Shown: positions 26,941 through 36,528, counted from the first letter of the stretch. The stretch: DNA of 64,000 nucleotides from Flammeovirga agarivorans (GCF_012641475.1 NZ_JABAIL010000004.1:434001-498000), one strand, 5' to 3'. Notes: generated by a model not told the origin, from the letters alone. Made by a program: numbers and translations.

Positions 26941-28005
26941 ATGAGTTTAGATAGAATTGATATGCCCTTATTAAAGAAGATCAGTGAAACTTCTGGGGCT
27001 CCTGGCTTTGAAAAAAATGTCAGAAAACTATTAATCGAAGAATTAAAAGATATCGTTGATGATTACTATGTCGATAACATGGGTAATCTTATCACTATCA
27101 AAAAATCCAACACTGCAAATGCAAAGAAGTTTATGTTTGCTGCTCATATGGATGAGATTGGATTTATGGTAAAATACATTGATGATAATGGGTATATCCG
27201 TTTTCAAACTTTAGGAGGTTTTGATCCAAAAACTCTTACATCTTTAAGAGTTAAAGTTCATGGAAAAAAAGATCTTTTAGGCGTTATGGGTTGCAAACCA
27301 ATCCATTCAATGTCAGCTGCTGAACGTCAGAAAGTGGTTACAAATGAAGAATATTTTATCGATTGTGGCCTTTCTAAAGAAGAAATAGAGAAACACGTAA
27401 AAATTGGAGACTCTATTACAAGATGGCAAGAGGTTGAAATGATTGGAGACCTTATTAATGGTAAATCTTTAGATGACAGAGTTTGTGTCTATGCACTTGT
27501 CGAAGTGATGAAAGCACTAAAAAATCAAGACGTACCTGTAGACGTTTATGGTGTTTTTACAGTACAAGAAGAAGTTGGTTTAAGAGGTGCTCAAGTTGCT
27601 GGACATGGTGTGTCACCTGATTTCGGCATTGCACTTGACGTTACTGTTGCAAATGATATCCCTGGTTTATCACCACAGGATTACGTCACACAAATGGGTA
27701 AAGGCACTTCTATTAAACATTTTGATGGAGGGACAATTTGTGATAGACGAATGGTAGAATATTTGGAAACTGTAGCTGAGAAAAATGAAATTACTAATCA
27801 GCCTGAGGTTTTACCTTTTGGAGGAACGGACACTGCGAATATCCAAAGAATGCCGAAAAATGGATCTATCGCAGGAGCCTTATCAATTCCTATGAGATAT
27901 CTACATCAAACTACAGAAATGGCACACCCTACTGATGTAGTTGCAATGATAGACTTATGCGTTAAGGCTGTCACAGAAATTGATAGTATCGTCATTAATG
28001 ATTAG
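26941..28005 (+). CDS. M42 family metallopeptidase (glutamyl/deblocking aminopeptidase-like)
   Basis: The 354-residue protein is a di-metal cytoplasmic aminopeptidase. Metal ligands and catalytic residues are visible: AAHMDEIGFMV near residue 67, SLDDRVCVYAL near 178, VQEEVGLRGAQ near 212 (the general-base Glu in EE), ALDVTVANDIPG near 233 and the His of MRYLHQTTEMAHP near 320. Family enzymes form dodecameric tetrahedral shells and digest short peptides. It is a single gene closed by a terminator. Confidence 0.93.
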   Translation: MSLDRIDMPLLKKISETSGAPGFEKNVRKLLIEELKDIVDDYYVDNMGNLITIKKSNTANAKKFMFAAHMDEIGFMVKYIDDNGYIRFQTLGGFDPKTLTSLRVKVHGKKDLLGVMGCKPIHSMSAAERQKVVTNEEYFIDCGLSKEEIEKHVKIGDSITRWQEVEMIGDLINGKSLDDRVCVYALVEVMKALKNQDVPVDVYGVFTVQEEVGLRGAQVAGHGVSPDFGIALDVTVANDIPGLSPQDYVTQMGKGTSIKHFDGGTICDRRMVEYLETVAEKNEITNQPEVLPFGGTDTANIQRMPKNGSIAGALSIPMRYLHQTTEMAHPTDVVAMIDLCVKAVTEIDSIVIND

Positions 28006-28030
28006 AACTTCAATCTAAATCAATACATTT

Positions 28031-28066
28031 AAAGCAAGGTTATATTTTAATATGGCCTTGCTTTTT
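28031..28066 (+). terminator. Intrinsic terminator after the M42 peptidase
   Basis: AAAGCAAGG (28031-28039) pairs with CCTTGCTTT (28056-28064), with a partly paired loop and a short T run. Confidence 0.72.
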
Positions 28067-28087
28067 AATTACCATAAACTTGCTGCT

Positions 28088-29113
28088 TTATTTATTATTC
28101 CATCCAAAACTAGTTGTAAAAACAAAGTCTAGCTCCTTTCCTACTTCTGCTGGATTAGTATCATAGTTCATTGAATAACTAAATTTCAAATAAAGATCAA
28201 ATGGTAGATTATATTTAAAGTTTGTATTTCCATCACAACGCCAACGATCCGTTTCGGTTATACTTTTATAGCCAACTGCTTGAACATAGATATCGATATC
28301 ACCTACATCAAAAATATTAATTTGGGTACCTAAAAATGTCTCTATTGATTGATTTGGAGGAGAATCATTGGTAAAGCTTTCAGTAAGGTAGTTGACACCT
28401 AATGTCATACCCCAATTCGCTTTATTTGTATGAACTAAATACTTTCCTGAACCCACTTGTAATGTATAACGAAGATCAATTGATTGCTCAGTATTCGTTA
28501 AAATCCCATTGTTTAATATTAGAAAGTAATCCTGTTGTAAAAAATAAGCAAAGGCAACATTTGCATTATTACGTTGAATGGGATCCACATCATCTTGTGT
28601 TGATGATAGATTGTCCATTGTAATTCCAATCTGATAAAAATTATTTGTGAAATTTAAATTGGTTGAAGCTGTTATTTGAGACAAATGGTTCGCTTTTGTA
28701 AAACTGAAACCAAGGTCTACTCCACCTTGTAATTTCTTGTACATTTTTGAATGTACTTGCTGTAAATGAACAAGATCCTCTAAATCTACTTTATGTGAGA
28801 TATATTGACTCTGGATCGTCACAGAGTCGTCAATCACATCTCTTAAATTACCTATGAAATGATTGCCATTTTCAAGTGTGATAATAAAATCAGTCTTAGA
28901 TTGAATTCTTTTTAAGCCTTTCCATTTGACTTGAAAATCACTGTCGCTGTATTCTGTTTTGATCGTAAAAACACCTTTATTGAAAGATTTTATTTCACCG
29001 ATCATTACGTCTCCATTATTGAATGTAAGCGTATCCAAATTCGTTTGTCCATTTATTTTTACTATGGAGAGAAATAAAAATAATGTAAATAAAAAAATAG
29101 GTTTCCTTTTCAT
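28088..29113 (-). CDS. DUF481 family outer-membrane protein
   Basis: The start at 29113 gives MKRKPIFLFTLFLFLSIVKINGQ, a signal peptide; the frame is open seven codons further upstream. The mature part first has an SH3-like repeat region (about 25-110) with NGDVMIGEIKSF and ENGNHFIGNLRD, then a DUF481 beta-barrel-like domain from about 118, with alternating aromatic strands such as GGVDLGFSFTKAN and ending in FVFTTSFGWNNK, an aromatic-rich terminal strand. The function of DUF481 proteins is unclear; they are outer-membrane beta barrels. Confidence 0.85.
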   Translation of the reverse strand: MKRKPIFLFTLFLFLSIVKINGQTNLDTLTFNNGDVMIGEIKSFNKGVFTIKTEYSDSDFQVKWKGLKRIQSKTDFIITLENGNHFIGNLRDVIDDSVTIQSQYISHKVDLEDLVHLQQVHSKMYKKLQGGVDLGFSFTKANHLSQITASTNLNFTNNFYQIGITMDNLSSTQDDVDPIQRNNANVAFAYFLQQDYFLILNNGILTNTEQSIDLRYTLQVGSGKYLVHTNKANWGMTLGVNYLTESFTNDSPPNQSIETFLGTQINIFDVGDIDIYVQAVGYKSITETDRWRCDGNTNFKYNLPFDLYLKFSYSMNYDTNPAEVGKELDFVFTTSFGWNNK

Positions 29114-29157
29114 GGAAGTCAAAAAATAAATCATACACTTATCAGTAGAATAAGCAT

Positions 29158-29192
29158 ATAAAAAAACACGTCATTTTGGGTGACGTGTTTTT
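29158..29192 (-). terminator. Intrinsic terminator of hisS
   Basis: A perfect 12-bp stem (29162-29173 with 29181-29192) and a 7-base loop. On the minus strand it leads into a U run directly beyond the hisS stop and ahead of the DUF481 gene. Confidence 0.87.
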
Positions 29193-29198
29193 CTTTAT

Positions 29199-30569
29199 TT
29201 ATTTTAAAACTTCTATAATCTGTTCATCTGTGAGTAATTGTTGCTCTCCGGTTTCCATATTCTTTAGAGAGAACTTGCCTTGGGCCATTTCATCTTCCCA
29301 AGCCAAAACAACAAATCCAATTCCCTTTTTATTCGCAAAATTCATCTGCTTTTTCATTTTGGCGTTATCTGGATACAACTCAGCACTGATCCCTGCCGTT
29401 CTTAACTTCTGAAGTAGTGGCAAACAATAATCTCTACCAGCATTATCAAAGTTTGTAATCATCACTTTGGTTGTTTCAATTGCTGACTGAGGATATAAAT
29501 CTAATTCCTCAAGAACATCATAGATTCTATCTACACCAAAAGAAAAACCAACACCAGAAAGGCCTTCAACACCAAATACTCCAGTAAGGTTATCATATCT
29601 ACCTCCACCGGAAATAGAGCCCATATTGGCATTATTAACTTTCACCTCGAAGATCGCACCAGTATAATAAGACAAACCTCTAGCTAATGTAACATCGAAT
29701 TCTACCTTTTCAGTTGGAACTCCCATTACTTTTGTAAAATTAAATACTTCTTCTAATTCTGAAATTCCTTTTAGGCCAATTTCAGAAGATGCTAAGAAAG
29801 TTTTCATTTTCTCTATACGCTCTTCTGTAAAACCTGACATTTCATAAATTGGTAAAAGCTTACTCACTGCATCTTCTGTGAATCCTCTTTGCTCAACAAG
29901 TTCTTGGTTTACTTTATCAACACCAATTTTGTCTAGCTTATCGATGGCTACACATAATTCAGATTCCTTACCGTTTTCACCAATCGCTTCTGCAATACCT
30001 GTAAGTACCTTACGGTTATTTAACTTGATGGTGTGATCCGTAACCTTTAAGTTAGTTAAAGCCTCACCCATCATAGCTAAGATCTCTGCCTCACATAATA
30101 ATGAGTCAGTACCTACTACATCCGCATCACATTGATAAAACTCTCTATAACGACCTCTTTGTGGTCTGTCCGCTCTCCACACAGGTTGCACTTGATAACG
30201 TTTGAACGGGAAACTAAGGTTTCCATGATTCATTACAACGTATCTAGCAAAAGGTACAGTAAGATCATATCTTAGACCTTTCTCAGAAATTTTAGGTAGC
30301 ATAATCTTTGCTCCCTTTTCTAAGTCTTCAGCTTTTACCTTTTTAAGGTAATCTCCTGAGTTGACAATTTTAAATAAAAGTTGGTCTCCTTCATCACCAT
30401 ATTTACCTGTTAAAACAGATAAATTCTCCATAGTTGGAGTCTCTAAATTCTGAAATCCATACTTTTTATAAACAGTCTTAATAGTTTCTAAAATATATGT
30501 TCTTTTGGCCATCTGTTCTGGTCCAAAATCTCTTGTACCTTTAGGAATAGTAGGCTTCTGCTTACCCAT
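29199..30569 (-). CDS. hisS: Histidyl-tRNA synthetase
   Basis: HisRS charges tRNA-His. The 456-residue class II synthetase has motif 1 around residue 50, motif 2 in RYQVQPVWRADRPQRGRYRE near 122-141, the histidine-binding LARGLSYYTGAIFE near 300 and motif 3 GVGFSFGVDRIYDVL near 341. The C-terminal anticodon-binding domain covers about 365-456. Length matches the Bacteroidota form. A TATTTTTG box at 30605-30598 on the minus strand is a possible -7 element. Confidence 0.97.
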   Translation of the reverse strand: MGKQKPTIPKGTRDFGPEQMAKRTYILETIKTVYKKYGFQNLETPTMENLSVLTGKYGDEGDQLLFKIVNSGDYLKKVKAEDLEKGAKIMLPKISEKGLRYDLTVPFARYVVMNHGNLSFPFKRYQVQPVWRADRPQRGRYREFYQCDADVVGTDSLLCEAEILAMMGEALTNLKVTDHTIKLNNRKVLTGIAEAIGENGKESELCVAIDKLDKIGVDKVNQELVEQRGFTEDAVSKLLPIYEMSGFTEERIEKMKTFLASSEIGLKGISELEEVFNFTKVMGVPTEKVEFDVTLARGLSYYTGAIFEVKVNNANMGSISGGGRYDNLTGVFGVEGLSGVGFSFGVDRIYDVLEELDLYPQSAIETTKVMITNFDNAGRDYCLPLLQKLRTAGISAELYPDNAKMKKQMNFANKKGIGFVVLAWEDEMAQGKFSLKNMETGEQQLLTDEQIIEVLK

Positions 30570-30708
30570 GCTTTGTGTATTTTAATTTTTGATGGTGCAA
30601 AAATAAGGAAGTTTTTATTAAGAGTTAAGTCTTATGACTTAAGATTTATTTGTTGCAAGTTAAGTATTGGGTTATAGACTATTATTTTTAAGAAAATGAG
30701 ACTTCAAT

Positions 30709-30768
30709 AGGTAATAAAAAAATTAAGAGTTAACACCAATGTATTAACTCTTAATTTTTTTATTACCT
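30709..30768 (-). terminator. Long perfect palindrome terminator at the DUF58 gene end
   Basis: Positions 30709-30733 and 30744-30768 are perfect reverse complements (25 bp) around a 10-base loop. The stem contains A7/T7 tracts and the DUF58 stop codon (30763-30765). It can terminate on either strand, though only the DUF58 gene reads into it. Confidence 0.75.
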
Positions 30769-31674
30769 CATCCTAGTTCTTTTAATGAGGTAAGGTAAAA
30801 TAACTTGATCAATATCTTTTTTACTATCTACTTCTACATAATCAATTTTGTATTGACCACATTTCACATTCAAATCGTGATAGAGTTCTTGGATAGTATT
30901 TTTATATTTTTCTCGAATTTGTGATGGTCTTAATTTCTCTTTCTGTCCTGTTTCCACATCTACAAAAACCATTGGTCTTTCGGGAAATTCTAGTTGCAAT
31001 TCCGTAGTATGATCAGCAACATGAAACAGTAATACCTCGTGATTATTATGTTTAAGGTGTTGTAATGCAGCGAACATTTCATCACGATTACCCATCTGTC
31101 CCATCATATCTGAAAAAATAATCACTAATGATCTTTTATGAATCGTTTCAGCTACTTGATGAAGCACCTTAGCAATATGAGTCCCTTTTTGAGTGGGAGG
31201 TTTCTCCAACATCTGCTGAAGCTTTACAAAAATTTGATGTATATGAGTTTTGGTAGATTTTACAGGTGTAATTTCTTCTATATCATCCGAGAATGTACAT
31301 AAACCAACAGCATCTCTTTGCTTTTGTAGCATATAGCCTAAAGAGGCCGCAGCTAGAGTACTAAAAGCCATCTTATCGTAAGTTTTATCCGGATAATACA
31401 TCGAAGGAGAACGATCCAAGATAATCATAGCTCTTAAATTTGTCTCCTCTTCATATCTTTTTGTAAAAAGCTTATCTGTCCTTGCGTATACTTTCCAATC
31501 TATATGACGAGTACTTTCTCCTGGATTATATAAATTATGTTCCGCAAATTCAACTGAAAAACCATGATAAGGAGATTTATGTAATCCTGTAATAAACCCC
31601 TCTACCATTTGTTTCGCTAAGAGTTCTATATTGCCGTATTGGCGGATGGTATCAAAAGAAATTTCTTGTATCAT
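30763..31674 (-). CDS. DUF58 domain protein (VWA-like)
   Basis: The start at 31674 gives MIQEISFDTIRQYGNIELLA; the frame is open 11 codons further upstream. The 303-residue protein has the DUF58 signature RHIDWKVYARTDKLFTKRYE near residues 58-77 followed by a von Willebrand A-type domain with MIILDRSPSMYYPD, an imperfect MIDAS (DxSxS kept). DUF58 proteins usually work with MoxR AAA ATPases in chaperone-like systems, but no MoxR gene is beside it, unlike the common gene order. Confidence 0.9.
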   Translation of the reverse strand: MIQEISFDTIRQYGNIELLAKQMVEGFITGLHKSPYHGFSVEFAEHNLYNPGESTRHIDWKVYARTDKLFTKRYEEETNLRAMIILDRSPSMYYPDKTYDKMAFSTLAAASLGYMLQKQRDAVGLCTFSDDIEEITPVKSTKTHIHQIFVKLQQMLEKPPTQKGTHIAKVLHQVAETIHKRSLVIIFSDMMGQMGNRDEMFAALQHLKHNNHEVLLFHVADHTTELQLEFPERPMVFVDVETGQKEKLRPSQIREKYKNTIQELYHDLNVKCGQYKIDYVEVDSKKDIDQVILPYLIKRTRMR

Positions 31675-31741
31675 ATTTTGATTGGTAGATATAGTTATGT
31701 CGAACAACTCGAACCATTAAATATTATAATGGTTAAAGAAG

Positions 31742-32536
31742 TTACAAATGCTTTTTGACAAATGCACCTTTATATCCTTTAGATTTCACCTTTGAAACAT
31801 TTTTCTTTGCTTCTTTTTGTGAGAAATCTCCATATAACAAACGATAAATTTGTTTACTATTAGACCACCCCGATTGAATATATACTTCAGTTAACCCCTT
31901 TTTATTTGCAGTTTTTCCGGCATTAATAGCTTTCTTCAAATCGCTATATGATGCCATTTGTATACCATAACCATTTTTGATCTTTTTTGATGTTCCCCAT
32001 ATACTATATGTGCCAGGAGCTCCATAATTAGAGTTTTTTGATGTGCTTGTTGTTGTTGTAACTGTAGTTGGTTTGGGCTTTTTATCTTTCTTAATATCTT
32101 TAGAAGTAATGGCATCGGATGATCCACCACTTGTACCTTCTTTTACTTTTGTTCCTTCACCATTGATATAAAGGATTTCAATTTCGACATTCGCAATCCC
32201 ATCTTGAACCATATCTATCTTAACAGCCGCTGCTTTTGATAAATCTAAAATCCTATGTGATTTAAAAGGTCCTCTATCATTTACCCTTACAACAACCCAT
32301 TGTTTATTTTTAAGATTGGTTACTTTCAAATAAGTGTCAAACGGAAGCTCTCTATGTGCACATGTAAAGGCATACATATTGAATCGTTCACCATTTGCAG
32401 TTTTCCTTCCATGAAATTTATTTGCGTAGTAAGACGATTGTCCTGTTTTAGTATCTCCTACTTTTTTTTGTCCAAATGTGACAATGGAGATCAATAAGAA
32501 AGTTATAAGCAGTAAATTCTTTCTCAAATGCATCAT
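31742..32536 (-). CDS. rlpA: RlpA-like protein with SPOR domain
   Basis: The 264-residue protein has a signal peptide (ending FGQ), a double-psi beta-barrel domain (about 30-125) with [35 protein letters not shown] and the conserved VNDRGPF, a Lys/Ser/Thr linker, and a C-terminal SPOR domain (about 185-264) that binds denuded peptidoglycan. RlpA cleaves naked glycan strands at division sites. It is followed upstream on the same strand by a related gene, ending 13 bases before this one starts. Confidence 0.9.
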   Translation of the reverse strand: MMHLRKNLLLITFLLISIVTFGQKKVGDTKTGQSSYYANKFHGRKTANGERFNMYAFTCAHRELPFDTYLKVTNLKNKQWVVVRVNDRGPFKSHRILDLSKAAAVKIDMVQDGIANVEIEILYINGEGTKVKEGTSGGSSDAITSKDIKKDKKPKPTTVTTTTSTSKNSNYGAPGTYSIWGTSKKIKNGYGIQMASYSDLKKAINAGKTANKKGLTEVYIQSGWSNSKQIYRLLYGDFSQKEAKKNVSKVKSKGYKGAFVKKHL

Positions 32537-32548
32537 TAATGAATACGT

Positions 32549-33331
32549 TTATTTAATAAAATGCTTTCGCAATTCTTTTGTTGAAGTTCCAATACTTTTA
32601 AGCAATTCTAAAAGTGGTGAAGCATCTTCCTTATCCTCAAAGTTACCAATTAATAATCGATATACACGATTACCTTCAGACCAACCTGTTTGGATATATA
32701 GTTTTGAAAATAAATAGTCTTCTCTTAAAGTGTGAGCTTGGTCTATTATAAATTCAATATCGTCTGATTGAGCATATACTATACCATAACCCGTAATATC
32801 TGCAATAGATCCATCTAGATGATGAGAACCATCTGATTTGAAAAGAGATACATCTACATTAAAACCAGAGTTTTTTAGTCTTTCTTGTTCAGCTAACTGT
32901 TTTTTCCTTTCCTTTTCTTTCTTTTTGCGTAGCGTTGCTGGGGTATCAACGAGAATCACCTCAACGGTAACCGTTTGTTTCCCTATCATATCTAGCTTTT
33001 GCCCAGCTGCATAGGTCACATCAAGTATACGTTGTTGAGTGTATGGTCTGTCTATGATTTTTAATTGAACTATTTTCCCATTATCTACATTTCTTACGCT
33101 TACAATACTCCCAAAAGGATAGTGAGCATGTGCTCCTGTCATTGCGTTCTTATCATATTTATAACCACCTTCTGTGATTCTACCATTTCGATCATCTGGA
33201 TAATAGGATGCTTCACCTATTTCAGTATGACCTATGGTACTTATAGTTTGGGCGCTCGTGAATTCAGAAATACAAAAAAATGATAATAATAGGACAAATA
33301 CTTTCAATTTTTGATAGGCTTGTTTGTTCAT
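32549..33331 (-). CDS. Divergent RlpA-like protein with SPOR domain
   Basis: The 260-residue protein shares the plan of its downstream neighbour: signal peptide ending TSAQ, a double-psi beta-barrel (about 33-125; GEASYYPDDRNGRITEGG and GAHAHYPFGSIVSV), a Lys-rich coiled linker (about 130-155) and a SPOR domain (about 180-255). The RlpA motif NDRGPF is replaced by IDRPYT, so lytic activity is doubtful although the Asp is retained. It probably arose by tandem duplication. It is the first gene of a two-gene unit. Confidence 0.82.
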   Translation of the reverse strand: MNKQAYQKLKVFVLLLSFFCISEFTSAQTISTIGHTEIGEASYYPDDRNGRITEGGYKYDKNAMTGAHAHYPFGSIVSVRNVDNGKIVQLKIIDRPYTQQRILDVTYAAGQKLDMIGKQTVTVEVILVDTPATLRKKKEKERKKQLAEQERLKNSGFNVDVSLFKSDGSHHLDGSIADITGYGIVYAQSDDIEFIIDQAHTLREDYLFSKLYIQTGWSEGNRVYRLLIGNFEDKEDASPLLELLKSIGTSTKELRKHFIK

Positions 33332-33487
33332 TGAAATTTAAACGAACTTTTAAGATACGAAAAAAATTCACAGATCTTGAATTTTTAAAATAAAGTATAA
33401 ATAAAGTGCATTTTTTTCCGAATTAGCTTGCATTTTTTAAATGTTATATAAAAATTTAAGACGTAATTGAACTAAAAGATAAGGATT

Positions 33488-33808
33488 GTGGAAGAGAGAA
33501 GAGAAGAAATCTTTTCGAGAAAAGTACGTGCCGGAAAACGCACCTACTTCTTTGATGTTAAGGCCACTCGTTCTAACGACTATTACTTAACAATCACGGA
33601 AAGTAAAAAACGCTTTAAAGATGATCAGCCTGTATTTGAAAAACATAAAATTTTCTTATACAAAGAAGACTTTGACAAATTTGTTGATGCTCTTGGAGAA
33701 TGCGTAGATAAAGTGAAGAATGATCTTCTATCTGACTACGACGACTACAATGAAAGCACTGACAATGATTACCAAAGTGAGCCACTAGACAACGATTTGT
33801 CTTATTAA
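33488..33808 (+). CDS. PUR-alpha-like nucleic-acid-binding protein (DUF3276)
   Basis: The 106-residue protein has one PUR repeat (about 5-75): EIFSRKVRAGKRTYFFDVKA, YYLTITESKKRF and HKIFLYKEDFDKFVDAL, followed by an acidic Asp/Asn-rich tail. Bacterial PUR proteins form dimers and bind single-stranded DNA or RNA; the DUF3276 form is widespread in Bacteroidota and likely global in effect. The start is GTG at 33488 because no in-frame ATG precedes the domain. Confidence 0.9.
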   Translation: MEERREEIFSRKVRAGKRTYFFDVKATRSNDYYLTITESKKRFKDDQPVFEKHKIFLYKEDFDKFVDALGECVDKVKNDLLSDYDDYNESTDNDYQSEPLDNDLSY

Positions 33809-33831
33809 TGAGCAACTAGATGTAATCTAAC

Positions 33832-33870
33832 AAGGCTCTCGTTTTTAATTAAGCGAGGGCCTTATTATAT
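33832..33870 (+). terminator. Probable terminator after the PUR-like gene
   Basis: A 10-bp stem with one G-T wobble (33832-33841 with 33854-33863) and a 12-base loop is followed by an A+T-rich, not pure T, tail. Confidence 0.55.
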
Positions 33871-33935
33871 TTAAATAAGGGAGTTTTAAATCAATACTTA
33901 AATCCTACTCCCTGTTTATTACTCCATCATCAAAA

Positions 33936-35114
33936 ATGTCCGACAAGAACAATACTTCATTCAAAGAAATTGCTTCTGTAGCCAAGTTCTTCAGATCGTT
34001 TACCAATTTAATACTAGCAATTGGTGGTGTTTTGGTTTTCTCTTGGTTAGCTGTACAACTTCAAGATGTATTAGCCTATCTAATTATTTCTTTAATAATA
34101 TCATCAATACTACAAACACCAACAAACTACCTTGCGAACCTTCATGTATTTGGTTATCGTTTTCCAAGACCATTAGCTGTAGTATTTTCATTTATACTAC
34201 TATTCGCCATCATCGGCTTATTTGTATTCCTCTTCTATCCATTAATCAAAAGTCAGATTGGAGTATTATCTGAAAAGAATCCATCCGAACTTGTCAATGT
34301 AGTCGAAGGTCCCATTTATATCATGGAGGATTTGATCAGGAACTATATCATGCCAGAAGCGAAACAAGGTTTCTTATTGAATCAAGTACTAGAAAATATC
34401 AATTCATTAATTAAAAGTGATTCAATTAAGAACGTCATTAACGGGTTGATATCATTAACAGGTAATTTTGCTGTTGGTACAATGGCCGTATTATTTATTA
34501 CGTTCTTCTTTCTAAATGATCCAGGGCTATTCAGAAGACAAATAATCACTCTAATTCCAAATAAATATTTTGAAGTATCTATATCTGCAATTATAAAAAC
34601 TGAAAAACTGCTTTCTAGTTATTTACTCGGATTATTTCTACAGATGTTAAGTATCTTCTCTATTGCTACAATTGGACTAAAAATCGCCAATGTGGAGTAT
34701 GCCATTACTATTGCAGTTTTTGCAGCTGTAGCCAACCTAATCCCTTATCTTGGGCCATTTTTAGGTTTTACTTTCGGTATGTTTGTCGGAATTTTGACAG
34801 ATGATTCATTAGTCGAAATGGCTGATTATTTATTTCTTGGAGCTAAAATATTATCTGTATTCGCCGTTGTACAAGTTGTAGATAACGTCGCTGTACAGCC
34901 TATTATCTTCTCACGTAGTGTAAAAGTACATCCATTAGCCATTTTCCTAGCCGTCTTCATTGGGTCAGCATTAGGGGGTGTTCTAGGAATGGTTTTCGCT
35001 ATTCCTACCCTTACTATTTTAAAAGTAGGATTAGAAGAATTCCTTTATGGTTATAAGAAATATCAAATATTCTCTACAAAGAAAAAGTTGAAACTACTGA
35101 AGAAAGATAGTTAG
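33936..35114 (+). CDS. AI-2E family transporter (PerM-like)
   Basis: The 392-residue membrane protein has the AI-2E/PerM layout: two or three N-terminal helices, a long amphipathic central section (about 100-165), then five C-terminal helices with FITFFFLNDPGLFRRQIITL near 190 and the conserved AAVANLIPYLGPFLGF near 264 and VVDNVAVQPIIFSRSVKVHP near 315. Members export small molecules or act as Na+/H+ antiporters; the autoinducer role is not general. It has a strong bidirectional terminator shared with pssA. Confidence 0.9.
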   Translation: MSDKNNTSFKEIASVAKFFRSFTNLILAIGGVLVFSWLAVQLQDVLAYLIISLIISSILQTPTNYLANLHVFGYRFPRPLAVVFSFILLFAIIGLFVFLFYPLIKSQIGVLSEKNPSELVNVVEGPIYIMEDLIRNYIMPEAKQGFLLNQVLENINSLIKSDSIKNVINGLISLTGNFAVGTMAVLFITFFFLNDPGLFRRQIITLIPNKYFEVSISAIIKTEKLLSSYLLGLFLQMLSIFSIATIGLKIANVEYAITIAVFAAVANLIPYLGPFLGFTFGMFVGILTDDSLVEMADYLFLGAKILSVFAVVQVVDNVAVQPIIFSRSVKVHPLAIFLAVFIGSALGGVLGMVFAIPTLTILKVGLEEFLYGYKKYQIFSTKKKLKLLKKDS

Positions 35115-35120
35115 AAAATA

Positions 35121-35168
35121 AAAAAGCGTTTATTCATTAAAATCAATTTATGAATAAACGCTTTTTTG
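35121..35168. terminator. Bidirectional terminator between the AI-2E transporter and pssA
   Basis: A perfect 18-bp stem (35121-35138 with 35151-35168) with a 12-base loop and A6/T6 tracts at its base, between convergent genes. Confidence 0.92.
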
Positions 35169-35184
35169 ATGTCTCCTAAAAATA

Positions 35185-35862
35185 TCATCTAAAAATGATA
35201 GAGACAATAATTTGTGTGGCTACTACCATAGGAAGTGCAGCTACTTGGAATATTGCTAGCAAGACAATGCTTGTGATGATCATAATATACCTTGGTTCAT
35301 TCCCCTTCCAACCAAAATTCTTAAACTTTAGCGACACTAGAGGAATTTCAGCATTCAATAAAAAAGACATCACAATTGTTATCCCTAATAATAACCATTG
35401 ATTCAAAATTACTTCTGAATACTGTGGATACATATCCATAATTAAAGGTAATGACCCTATTAGAATGGCATTTGCCGGTGTAGGAACACCAATAAATCCA
35501 TCCGATTGTCTCTCATCTACATTAAAGTTTGCTAACCTAACAGCAGAAAATGCTGCAATAATATACCCTAAGTAAGGAACATATTCATGAAACACATCTG
35601 TCTGCAGTAGTAAATGAACCATGATCACTGCAGGTAATACACCAAATGTGACCATATCTGCAAGTGAATCCAATTCTTTACCAACAGGGGAAGACACTTT
35701 CAACATTCTTGCGGCAAACCCATCAAAAAAGTCAAAGCCTGCTCCTACTAAAATCATAGATGCTCCTAAAATTAGGTTACCATCAAAGCAGAAGGATATA
35801 CCAAGACAACCACTCAATAAGTTGCAACATGTAATTGCATTAGGTATATGTTTTTTTATCAT
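35185..35862 (-). CDS. pssA: CDP-diacylglycerol-serine O-phosphatidyltransferase
   Basis: PssA makes phosphatidylserine, the precursor of phosphatidylethanolamine, at the inner membrane. The 225-residue protein has the CDP-alcohol phosphotransferase motif D-x2-DG-x2-AR-x8-G-x3-D-x3-D, visible in FDFFDGFAARM followed by GKELDSLADM (about residues 44-70), within about seven membrane helices. The N-terminus IPNAITCCNLLSGCLGI is typical of the bacterial type II enzyme. It lies 24 bases after the metallo-hydrolase gene. The decarboxylase gene is not adjacent. Confidence 0.94.
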   Translation of the reverse strand: MIKKHIPNAITCCNLLSGCLGISFCFDGNLILGASMILVGAGFDFFDGFAARMLKVSSPVGKELDSLADMVTFGVLPAVIMVHLLLQTDVFHEYVPYLGYIIAAFSAVRLANFNVDERQSDGFIGVPTPANAILIGSLPLIMDMYPQYSEVILNQWLLLGITIVMSFLLNAEIPLVSLKFKNFGWKGNEPRYIMIITSIVLLAIFQVAALPMVVATQIIVSIIFR

Positions 35863-35886
35863 ATTAAATTAATAGCTTTAATTGTT

Positions 35887-36528
35887 CTACCCTCTTACAA
35901 AAGGATTACTTCTTTTCTCATCACCAATTGTTGTGAAAGGACCATGCCCTGGGTATACTCTTGTTTGGTCAGGAAGTTTATACATTACATTTGCTATATT
36001 ATCCAATAAAGTCTGATGATCTCCACCAGGTAGATCCGTTCTACCAATAGAACCTTTGAATAAAACATCCCCACCTAAGGCTAAATCATCTTCCTTAGAG
36101 TAAAATACCAAATGACCAGGTGAATGTCCAGGAACATACAAGATCTCTAAAACTGAATCACCAAATGTAATTTGACCTTCATTCTCTAATAATTGATCAG
36201 CAGTAGATTCTACAAAACCTGGAATACCATAACGCATACAAGACTCTTTTCCTGACGCCAAAGTACTTACTTCCCCCTTTGGAATATATAATGCTACACC
36301 AAAAGTATCTTGACAATACTTATTCCCAAATACATGATCTAAATGGCAATGTGTATTTACAATTTTCACCACTTTTAAATCATTGTTTTCAATAAACGCT
36401 TTTAATTGAGATTGCTCAGAAGCATCATAACAACCGGGATCGACAATAACTGCTTCTTTGGTATCATCCCAAATTAAATAAGTATTCTCTTGAAATGGAT
36501 TAAATGTGAAAGTCTGTATTTGTATCAT
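35887..36528 (-). CDS. MBL-fold metallo-hydrolase (glyoxalase II-like)
   Basis: The 213-residue protein has the metallo-beta-lactamase metal motif THCHLDHVFGN near residues 59-69, a second His in VPGHSPGHLVFY near 135, the bridging Asp in ALGGDVLFKGSIGRTDLPGG near 151-170, and the last His in VYPGHGPFTTIGDE. Proteins of this shape include glyoxalase II and persulfide dioxygenase-like enzymes; the substrate cannot be fixed. It probably forms an operon with pssA and is divergent from the DAO oxidoreductase gene. Confidence 0.9.
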   Translation of the reverse strand: MIQIQTFTFNPFQENTYLIWDDTKEAVIVDPGCYDASEQSQLKAFIENNDLKVVKIVNTHCHLDHVFGNKYCQDTFGVALYIPKGEVSTLASGKESCMRYGIPGFVESTADQLLENEGQITFGDSVLEILYVPGHSPGHLVFYSKEDDLALGGDVLFKGSIGRTDLPGGDHQTLLDNIANVMYKLPDQTRVYPGHGPFTTIGDEKRSNPFVRG

